Shown in pieces: positions 24,175 through 30,422 of a stretch of DNA of 30,422 nt. This DNA comes from Planctomycetaceae bacterium (GTDB lineage: Bacteria > Planctomycetota > Planctomycetia > Planctomycetales > Planctomycetaceae). The translations under genes and the position numbers were made by a program. Numbering within the stretch: position 1 is the stretch's first letter; each line of letters begins with the position of its first letter. Below the pieces are notes generated by a model. The model saw only the letters and a program-made list of their open reading frames with translations. It made no database searches and was not told where the DNA came from. Where the stretch lies: NCBI GenBank assembly GCA_947463775.1, contig CANHVD010000004.1:1-30422 (forward strand), given 5' to 3'.

Positions 24175-25012
24175 GGTGGTTCCTTCAAAAAGTCAGTTAC
24201 GGTTGATGTGTTTGTTTACGTTGCAGGTGCCATTCAGAGGTTGAGAACGCGTCGCTGGCGAGCTGCAGGATGACTGGCATAAGCGGTGATGATTTCAGCC
24301 TCAGCCGGAATTTACCGACGTGTCGCCCACCTTGAAGAAAAAACGATGGCAGAACAGAACGCGGCATATACCAGAATTGGCAGTCGCCAACTGCAAATGG
24401 CATTCCCGCCGCAACGGCAGGCGAATCGCCTGAGGAATCTCGGGATGGGTTCACAAAAGCCAGTAAGCCGGTCGTTTGTAAGCGGAAGTTCAGGTTTCGA
24501 AGCGATGCAATCCAAGATGGCGGGTGGGCTCGGAGGTTTTGAAAGGGTCAAAAATGGCCGAATCATTCTAACGCGACCAGGTTTGGCGTTCTTGTAGAGC
24601 GGGACCAGCGAAGCACCGGGCCAGCCCTGTGAAAGCTGCAAATCTGCGGGCCGGCATTCCCGATGCTCATTTGAGCCAACCTACGATTGCAAGAGCCTCA
24701 CAACCTCGACGCGTCGGCGAAGGATCGACTTTGGGGCGGTTGCGGGGGCTGCGGATGGCAAGTTGCTCTTGGGAAAATGATTGATTCCGGTCAGACTGCC
24801 AGGAATGAGAGAATCTGTTAACATCCCGGGGCCAAAGGCTTTGCCACTGGAAATTCCGGGGCAAAACCTTCTTCGCTGCGCGGGATGTTTGCGTGGCGAA
24901 AACACCAGAAAACACAACATCGGTGAACAAATCTGCCGCCGGGCCTGAATGTTCGGGGCAGGTGTTCGACCGTATTCAACTTCATTCGTCCAACTTTGAA
25001 ACAGGTGCCTGA
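24175..25012. other. long intergenic region between divergent htpG and SEC-C gene
   Basis: Across 838 bases I find no gene I can support. Several short frames exist on both strands, but their translations are Arg/Ser/Pro-rich and match no family. A small inverted repeat, TTTTGA-AAGGG-TCAAAA, lies near 24538, and CAGGCG-AAT-CGCCTG near 24418. It must hold promoters for both genes, which I could not pinpoint. Confidence 0.55.
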
Positions 25013-27169
25013 ATGGCCAACGACCCGTACTCAATGTGCCCTTGTGGCAGTGGTAAGAAGCTGAAATTCTGCTGCGGAGAAATCCTGCCGGATCTTCAGA
25101 GGGCCTTCCGTATTCGTGATAACCAGCCTGAGGCCGCGGCCAAAATATTCAGCGATCTCCTGAAGAAGAATCCTGACAAGGATGTCGTTGCTCGAGAACT
25201 GACATCTACTCTTTACGAAATGGGCCAAACCGCAGAAGCTCGCAAGGTCGCTGCGGATTTCCTGAAGAGTCATCCGGATCATCCAGGCATCCTGCTGTCT
25301 CTCGCCGAAATCAGCCTCAAAGAAGATGGATTTGAAGCCTCTCGCCGAATTCTCCACCGCACGTTCCAGTTGTGCTCTAAGACTCAGCCTTTGGGAATTG
25401 CCTATCTCGCCGCGATGATCGCCTCGGGCATGGCAAAGGCTGGTTGCCTGCTGTCGGCTCGTGAGCACCTGGCTCTGGCCGTCCGCATGTCAACCGGTGA
25501 GCGTCAGAAACAGCTTGTGCTCCAACTGGTCAGCTTTGAGTCAGAATCATCACTACCGTTTCATTTCCGCAGTGCTTATCAGTTGCTGCCGATCACCTGC
25601 AGTGAAGAGGCAACTCAGCAGGACATGCGAGCACGCAAGTTGAGCGTACTTGGCTGCTGGGAACCGGCCGCGATTCTCTACAACCGTCTTGCGGACTCAT
25701 ATCCAACCGAAGGCGCGATCTGGTACAACATGGGACTTTGCCAGGCGTGGGACGGTCGCATCGCCGAAGCCGCCGCGTCGTTGCACCATGCCGCAACACT
25801 GCTGCACGATTATGACCAGGCGATCGAAGCCGAAGCTCTTGCTCAGCAGATTGATATCACACTCTCGACCGAGCGATACAGCACTGTCGCCGTGCGATTA
25901 AATGTCCGATCGATGTCGGAATTCCTGACGCGCCTCGAAAGCGACCCCGTCTTCAAACGCAATGATACTCATGACCATGAGCACTGCCATCACCCCAATG
26001 GCACGGGCCATGCCGCGATGATGGTTCTGCTATCCAGCGTCGTGACTGCAGAAGAAGTAACAGATGCTTCGAAACTGCCGGAATCCATCGCAGATCTGGA
26101 TCTCTACGATATCCTTGATGCCGATGAAGCCGCTGCCGCTTCGATAACTGATCCGTTCCTGGTCGTCACGGCGACAGAAAATCAGATCGATAACGCGATT
26201 GTCAAACTTCGTGGAATCGCCGGAGACTTGATCCTGACGTCCGCGGATGAAGAGAAAAAGTCCGTGACGGATTACGAGCGTGCGGAAGCTCGTCCGTTCG
26301 ATCGTCGTTACTATTGTCCGACCGGTTTGACTCAGAAGCGTTTCAAGTCTCTCATTCGCTCCGTGGAACCAAAGGCCATCGAAGCCTGGCTCAATCTGCC
26401 GCTCGCCACGTTGGGAGGCAAGTCGGCTTTGGAAGCTTCGAAAGAGGAATCGCTCAAGACGAAGCTGGGAGCCAGTCTGCTTGTGATGCTGTCGGTGGCT
26501 GCCAATTACGATCAGGCCCCGGATCTCAAGGCGCTGCGTCAGCGATTGAACCTGCCTGCTCGCCAGTCGAAGGAGATCCCGGCGAATGCCGCCATGGCAG
26601 CTATTCCGGCGATGCAGTACGAACGTCTGGATGTGGCCAAGCTGGCGGACAATCAATTGTCCGAGTTTACAAATCGATGTTCTGTGCTGGGCCTCCGCAA
26701 CGAAGTTCGCAACGGTCTTGATGAAATCCTCCGCCGGCCTGCAGCTCTCAAGGAATTTGGTGCTCGTCGCGCATGGTTGATGCGAGCTGCGATTGCTCGC
26801 GTCGAAGAAAGCGATGAGTTCACCTTCACTTGTCTGGAGAATGCTCGTCAGGCAATCGAGCCGGGCGGCGACGCGTTCCGGGTTCATCTGGAACTCGACA
26901 TCCGCGAACTCGCGTTCCGCCTAGAAGATCCGACCGATCCACAGCTGAAGCCGCTGCTGCACAAATTCCGCGATCGATATTTGCATAAGATCCCGGAGAT
27001 CGAAAACGTGATTATCGAGCAGCTTGAAAATGCAGGCTGTCCTGAACTCGCTTCAGAGCTTGAAGGCGGACTGTACGCGGTCGGTTCATCATCCGGCGGC
27101 CTGTGGACTCCGGGCGCAGAGAATGCTCCGGCGGCAGGCGGCGGACAGCTCTGGTTGCCAGGACAGTAA
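25013..27169 (+). CDS. SEC-C zinc-motif protein with TPR-like helical repeats
   Basis: A 718-residue protein. Residues 6-24 are a SEC-C motif, CPCGSGKKLKFCC (Cys9, Cys11, Cys20, Cys21), the small zinc-binding unit also found at the SecA C-terminus. Helical repeats of TPR type follow at about 30-290 (EAAAKIFSDLLKKNPD, AIWYNMGLCQAWDGRIAEAA). A His-rich stretch (THDHEHCHHPNGTGH, about 318-332) may bind metal. The remaining 380 residues are mostly helical without a family I recognise. It is probably cytoplasmic and may bind ribosomes, SecB-like partners or other proteins through the zinc motif; this is inference. ATG 25013 has AGGTG 5 bases upstream and places the SEC-C motif at the very start. 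tgt begins 20 bases after the stop. Confidence 0.88.
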   Translation: MANDPYSMCPCGSGKKLKFCCGEILPDLQRAFRIRDNQPEAAAKIFSDLLKKNPDKDVVARELTSTLYEMGQTAEARKVAADFLKSHPDHPGILLSLAEISLKEDGFEASRRILHRTFQLCSKTQPLGIAYLAAMIASGMAKAGCLLSAREHLALAVRMSTGERQKQLVLQLVSFESESSLPFHFRSAYQLLPITCSEEATQQDMRARKLSVLGCWEPAAILYNRLADSYPTEGAIWYNMGLCQAWDGRIAEAAASLHHAATLLHDYDQAIEAEALAQQIDITLSTERYSTVAVRLNVRSMSEFLTRLESDPVFKRNDTHDHEHCHHPNGTGHAAMMVLLSSVVTAEEVTDASKLPESIADLDLYDILDADEAAAASITDPFLVVTATENQIDNAIVKLRGIAGDLILTSADEEKKSVTDYERAEARPFDRRYYCPTGLTQKRFKSLIRSVEPKAIEAWLNLPLATLGGKSALEASKEESLKTKLGASLLVMLSVAANYDQAPDLKALRQRLNLPARQSKEIPANAAMAAIPAMQYERLDVAKLADNQLSEFTNRCSVLGLRNEVRNGLDEILRRPAALKEFGARRAWLMRAAIARVEESDEFTFTCLENARQAIEPGGDAFRVHLELDIRELAFRLEDPTDPQLKPLLHKFRDRYLHKIPEIENVIIEQLENAGCPELASELEGGLYAVGSSSGGLWTPGAENAPAAGGGQLWLPGQ

Positions 27170-27189
27170 GTCAGATTGTAGCCCAGAAC

Positions 27190-28308
27190 ATGTCAGCCTT
27201 TGAATTTCATCTCGACGCTGCCGATCCCACCACGTCCGGCCGCGCTGGGCGATGGGTGACGCCGCACGGAGTTGTCGACACACCGGCGTTCATGCCGGTG
27301 GGTACTCTTGCGACGGTCAAAGGACTGCTGCCTGCTCAGTTACGTGAAGCCGGTGCTCAGATGGTGCTGGCCAACACGTATCATCTGGCTTTGCGCCCCG
27401 GTTCGGAAATCGTCGCTGAGATGGGTGGCCTGCATCGTTTCATGGACTGGCAGGGACCGATCCTGACCGACAGTGGAGGATTTCAGGTCTTCAGCCTGGC
27501 TCAGATGCGGAAGATGACGGATGAGAAAGTCGTCTTCAAATCACATATCGATGGCAGCACTCTGGAACTCTCACCGGAACGAGCTATCGAGATTCAGGAG
27601 CAACTGGGTGCAGACGTGATGATGTGCCTTGATGAGTGTCCTCCATCAGGCGAATCGATCGAAAAGATTCGAGTCGCCGTGGATCGGACAACTCGCTGGG
27701 CATGGCGATGCCGGGATGCTCAAAAACGATCGGACCAGGCTCTGTTCGGAATTGTGCAGGGCGGAATTCATCCGGCCATGCGTCAACGATCGGCCGAAGC
27801 ACTTCTGCCAATAGATTTCCCAGGCTATGCGGTCGGTGGACTCAGTGTTGGAGAAGCGCCGGAGCTGATGTATCAGACGCTCGATTGCACGGTTCCGATT
27901 TTGCCGGCGAACAAGCCTCGTTACTTGATGGGAGTCGGTCGGCCTGAGGATATCGTTGAGGCGGTCACGCGTGGCATCGATATGTTTGATTGTGTCATGC
28001 CGACTCGCAACGGTCGCAACGCGATGGCCTTCACCAGCACGGGACCGGTTCGGCTGCGAAACGCCGTTCATCAGAGAGATGAGAGTCCTCTGGATGCCGA
28101 GTGTGAGTGCACCGCGTGTACTCGATTCTCACGAGCGTACCTGCGGCATCTGTTCGTGGCGAAAGAAATGCTCGGGCCGATTCTCTTGTCGTTACACAAC
28201 GTCGCCTTTTATCAGCGACTGGTTCGTGGGCTGAGAAAAGCGATCGTCGCCGGAAACCTGGCGGAACATCGAGCCGCATTGCTGGCTCGCTGGGGATCTG
28301 CGGTTTGA
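27190..28308 (+). CDS. tgt: tRNA-guanine transglycosylase (queuine tRNA-ribosyltransferase)
   Basis: Tgt exchanges guanine 34 of GUN-anticodon tRNAs (Asp, Asn, His, Tyr) for preQ1 in queuosine synthesis. The 372-residue product has normal length. Marks: TPAFMPVGTLATVKG, NTYHLALRPG, DSGGFQVFS with the general acid/base Asp94, GIVQGGIHPAMR, GYAVGGLSVGE, and GIDMFDCVMPTRNGRNA, which carries the nucleophilic Asp. The zinc site is Cys305, Cys307, Cys310 and His336. ATG 27190 is chosen because MSAFEFHLDA is the usual N-terminus; a longer open frame runs back into the SEC-C gene. It is 20 bases downstream of that gene and likely cotranscribed. In many bacteria tgt is followed by yajC-secD-secF, but here those lie about 19 kb away on the other strand. 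Confidence 0.97.
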   Translation: MSAFEFHLDAADPTTSGRAGRWVTPHGVVDTPAFMPVGTLATVKGLLPAQLREAGAQMVLANTYHLALRPGSEIVAEMGGLHRFMDWQGPILTDSGGFQVFSLAQMRKMTDEKVVFKSHIDGSTLELSPERAIEIQEQLGADVMMCLDECPPSGESIEKIRVAVDRTTRWAWRCRDAQKRSDQALFGIVQGGIHPAMRQRSAEALLPIDFPGYAVGGLSVGEAPELMYQTLDCTVPILPANKPRYLMGVGRPEDIVEAVTRGIDMFDCVMPTRNGRNAMAFTSTGPVRLRNAVHQRDESPLDAECECTACTRFSRAYLRHLFVAKEMLGPILLSLHNVAFYQRLVRGLRKAIVAGNLAEHRAALLARWGSAV

Positions 28309-28375
28309 GGCATGTTCAAGAGGTTCCTTCGTCGTTGAAGCGACAACGAGAGGACATGAGAATTTCGGAAACGAC

Positions 28376-29227
28376 ATGACACCTCAGAAGAATGACTTCG
28401 CAGATGTTAGTGTGCCCCGATTCCTCTACGGAACCGCGTGGAAAGAACATGAGACCCAGCGCCTGACTGAGTTGGCACTGCGACAGGGGTTTCGCGGAAT
28501 CGACACGGCCAATCAGCGACGTCACTATTACGAGGCTGCGGTCGGAGAAGCCATCAAGGCCGCGATTGCAAGCCGACTGGTCAACCGTGAGGATCTGTTT
28601 CTACAAACAAAGTTCACTTTCCGGAGCGGCCAGGATCATCGCCTGCCATACGATCCTGCCGCTTCAATCGCGACACAGGTGGAGCAATCGTTTGCCTCGT
28701 CGCTCGAGCATCTTGGCACTGCGTACATCGATTCCTACGTACTGCACGGCCCCACTCAGCGAATTGGTCTTGCGCCAGACGATTGGGCGGCCTGGCGTGC
28801 CATGGAGGAAATTCACGACAGCGGTCGAGTACGTTTGCTTGGTGTCAGCAATATGACGCTGGAACAACTCAAGTCTTTGCATAACGGAGCACGCATTCGC
28901 CCGCGATTCGTCCAGAACCGATGTTATGCAGCCCGTGAGTGGGATCGCCACATTCGCGAATTCTGCGCCGCCAACGACATGATTTACCAGGGCTTTTCTT
29001 TGTTGACGGGCAATCGCGATGTGATGGTGCGTCCTGAGTTGGTTCAGATCGCCAAACGCTATGGTCGGACCGTCAGCCAGATTGTTTTTCGATTTGCGCT
29101 CGATGTGGGAATGCTGCCGCTGACCGGAACCACCAACGCCGAGCACATGCGATTGGACCTCGATCTCTTCGACTTCCATCTGGAGCCCGCTGAACTTCAT
29201 ACGATTGAACGTCTGGCTTTAACGTGA
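28376..29227 (+). CDS. aldo/keto reductase
   Basis: A 283-residue (alpha/beta)8 NADPH-type oxidoreductase. The catalytic tetrad is visible: Asp43 in GIDTANQ, the tyrosine in RRHYYEAAVGEAI (Tyr51 or Tyr52; the loop carries a few extra residues compared with the usual D-x4-Y spacing), Lys79 in LQTKF and His124 in VLHGP. GVSNMTLEQL and VQNRCYAAREWD are the following strands. The phosphate-binding end, LPLTGTTNAEHMRLDL, replaces the usual IPKS..-type motif, so cofactor preference is uncertain. GGAA lies about 6 bases before ATG 28376. It starts 67 bases after tgt and could share its transcript. Substrate unknown. Confidence 0.93.
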   Translation: MTPQKNDFADVSVPRFLYGTAWKEHETQRLTELALRQGFRGIDTANQRRHYYEAAVGEAIKAAIASRLVNREDLFLQTKFTFRSGQDHRLPYDPAASIATQVEQSFASSLEHLGTAYIDSYVLHGPTQRIGLAPDDWAAWRAMEEIHDSGRVRLLGVSNMTLEQLKSLHNGARIRPRFVQNRCYAAREWDRHIREFCAANDMIYQGFSLLTGNRDVMVRPELVQIAKRYGRTVSQIVFRFALDVGMLPLTGTTNAEHMRLDLDLFDFHLEPAELHTIERLALT

Positions 29228-29387
29228 GTTCATGAGTCTGTTTCTCCCATTGCTTCCCACAACCACTCGATGACACTCACTGTTGCCGCCGGATCGACTC
29301 TCTCTTCGTGGTTTCCCTCTGACTGGCGATCGTCAGAGTGATCGTGCTGCGGGCCTTGGTGCAGGAAAGTGCCCCTGACGCCTCGAT

Positions 29388-29508
29388 CAAAGTAGCCGTC
29401 TCGCTCCGCGAGACGTGCCTTGCAGTTTGCACAGAATGTGAAGATCCCGGCAACGAACCACGCTGAGCCTCCATTGCATCAGACAAATCGTGGGAGGCAT
29501 TATTGAAA
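29388..29508 (+). repeat. 121-bp intergenic repeat, copy 1
   Basis: Begins CAAAGTAGCCGTCTCGCTCC, contains the perfect hairpin CGTCTCGC-TCC-GCGAGACG (29397-29415), and ends GGGAGGCATTATTGAAA. It matches 29882-30002 at the same length with only scattered substitutions. Confidence 0.88.
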
Positions 29509-29523
29509 CTACCCGAAAGATCA

Positions 29524-29557
29524 GGCTCATCTCGCTCCGTAGAGACGAGCCTTGAGC
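29524..29557 (+). repeat. partial copy of the palindromic core
   Basis: GGCTCATCTCGCTCCGTAGA then GACGAGCCTTGAGC resembles the hairpin core and following TGCCTTGCAG of the 121-bp repeat, without the rest of it. Confidence 0.6.
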
Positions 29558-29640
29558 TTTTGCCGACATTACTCGATGCAGGCCGTTCTGGGTGAACGCG
29601 TCGCGGGAGTCTACGGGCCAGATGATTGCAAGCAGGGTAC

Positions 29641-29690
29641 TGCAAGGCTCGTCTCGGCAGAGCGAGACGGCTACTTTGCTTGATCCCGGA
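29641..29690 (-). repeat. partial inverted copy of the repeat core
   Basis: Read on the minus strand it gives CAAAGTAGCCGTCTCGCTC, then TGCCGAGACGAGCCTTGCA, the same order as the start of the 121-bp repeats but in opposite orientation. The core pairs CGTCTCG with CGAGACG. Confidence 0.7.
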
Positions 29691-29881
29691 ACGACGCCGC
29701 TACGTTCAATGAATGCTAGTTCCACAGCGGTTCAAGGTTCGCTCGAAAATCCTGCCCGACAGTGGGACCAGTAGTAGGGCGCGGTCTGAAGAACGGATGC
29801 AGCAGCGAAGTGGCTCGGTCAGGAGACCGGCCACAACAGCGTTGGGATGCTCCGGTGAGATCGACCGTGATGTACTCGGGC

Positions 29882-30002
29882 CAAAGTAGCCGTCTCGCTC
29901 CGCGCGACGTGCCTTGCAGCTCGCACAGGATGTGAAGATCCCGGTAACGAACGACGCTGAGCCTCCGTTGCATCAGGCAAATCCAGGGAGGCATTATTGA
30001 AA
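29882..30002 (+). repeat. 121-bp intergenic repeat, copy 2
   Basis: Second full copy, same orientation and length as 29388-29508. Its hairpin has one mismatch (GCGCGACG for GCGAGACG). It ends with the same GGGAGGCATTATTGAAA. Confidence 0.88.
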
Positions 30003-30264
30003 TGCCCAACCTCCGGAAGGTGCCGCCTGAGGTTGACGAACCCTTCGGAAATTGGGCGATTTATGCACTTGTAGGCGACCGGGGCAGTTCATCCCCGAAA
30101 TTGAGAGGCCCAAAAACTGAGGGCGAACGCAACCCCCGATCTTCGCGTCTTGTGATTTGTCGTCGATCCATTTAGAGTCTCTTCCTGGCGGAGCTTCCGC
30201 ATACTGTTGGGCGAACCAGACCCCTGCAGCACCATTTCCTGTCTCTGAAGTAAAGTTTCAAATC

Positions 30265-30422
30265 GTGTATCGAGTTCTCATTACAGACAGCCTCTCCAAG
30301 GCCGGACTGAAAATTCTGGAGCAGACAGAAGGTATCGAAGTCGTCGTTAAGAGTGGTCTGACTCCCGCTCAGGTTCGCGAAGAGCTGAAGACGGCGGATG
30401 GGATCATCATCCGCAGCGGCAC
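30265..30422 (+). CDS. serA: D-3-phosphoglycerate dehydrogenase, N-terminal part (gene continues beyond window)
   Basis: From GTG 30265 the frame stays open to the window end (52 codons). The translation MYRVLITDSLSKAGLKILEQ, then GIEVVVKSGLTPAQVREELK, then DGIIIRSGT matches the N-terminal substrate-binding lobe of SerA, the first enzyme of serine synthesis (3-phosphoglycerate to 3-phosphohydroxypyruvate with NAD). The IIIRSGT block is a typical early motif. The ribosome site is weak, and GTG is chosen because it begins the conserved MYRVLI segment. The cofactor and ACT domains lie outside the window, so other members of the 2-hydroxyacid dehydrogenase family are not fully excluded. Confidence 0.88.
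   Translation, partial: MYRVLITDSLSKAGLKILEQTEGIEVVVKSGLTPAQVREELKTADGIIIRSG

Larger units (their letters stand above)
29228..30264. other. non-coding region with repeat cluster upstream of serA
   Basis: These 1037 bases carry two 121-base direct repeats, two partial copies of their palindromic core, and, just before serA, a segment that can fold into a three-way junction (30004-30057). Frames on the minus strand run through the repeats but show no sign of protein selection. The promoter of serA should lie in the last 200 bases; I cannot assign it. Confidence 0.7.

Noticed and set aside
24197..25034. Several 85-117 codon frames in the htpG upstream region
   Set aside because: No ribosome site, no domain, and Arg/Pro/Ser-rich composition typical of non-coding DNA at this GC content.
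26030..26887. 285-codon minus-strand frame opposite the SEC-C gene
   Set aside because: Shadow of the plus-strand gene, with no motif and low-complexity Arg/Ser/Gln composition.
29387..30009. Two minus-strand frames sharing QGTSRGARRLL
   Set aside because: They share sequence only because both cross the 121-bp repeat. Differences between the copies change amino acids freely and a hairpin lies inside, so they are repeat-derived and not genes.
1..30422. CRISPR array, tRNA or rRNA genes, prophage
   Set aside because: No regularly spaced direct repeats, no tRNA T-loop/anticodon patterns and no phage structural genes were seen on reading both strands.

Overview
The window reads as chromosomal DNA of a planctomycete (Planctomycetota). 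The reasons are: a fused SecD-SecF protein with an enlarged SecF periplasmic part, an FdhF/YdeP-type molybdoenzyme, long TPR and SEC-C/TPR proteins, an SDR, a xylose-isomerase-like epimerase and an AKR typical of these genomes, wide gaps between genes, and short palindromic dispersed repeats. This assignment is inference from gene families. No rRNA, tRNA, CRISPR array, prophage or complete insertion sequence was found.

Layout. 1-7948 (minus strand): yajC, secDF, speA (arginine decarboxylase) and a 3'-truncated molybdopterin oxidoreductase. 8318-12747: a loosely packed stretch with a secreted class C beta-lactamase-like serine hydrolase, a HicB-like small protein, a Gly/Cys-rich lipoprotein and a sugar phosphate isomerase/epimerase. 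Three copies of one roughly 89-bp palindromic element lie here. 12953-14779: a PD-(D/E)XK (Rpn/transposase-family) nuclease, an orphan ExbD and a small membrane protein. 15096-18323: a 1075-residue TPR lipoprotein. 18348-24174 (minus strand): htpG, then a one-piece ATP-grasp/M32 carboxypeptidase fusion starting one base after the htpG stop, then a perfect 21-bp hairpin and an SDR. 25013-29227 (plus strand): SEC-C/TPR protein, tgt and aldo/keto reductase. 29388-30002: a repeat cluster. 30265 to the end: the start of serA.

How the genes fit together. yajC and secDF make the auxiliary part of the Sec translocase. Their usual partner tgt is present but about 19 kb away. speA feeds polyamine synthesis and serA opens serine synthesis. 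The most unusual locus is htpG followed by the fusion. One polypeptide carries a complete circularly permuted ATP-grasp domain (predicted amide or peptide ligase) and a complete M32 metallocarboxypeptidase, and it appears translationally coupled to the Hsp90 chaperone gene. I do not know a described system with this architecture. Its role is open.
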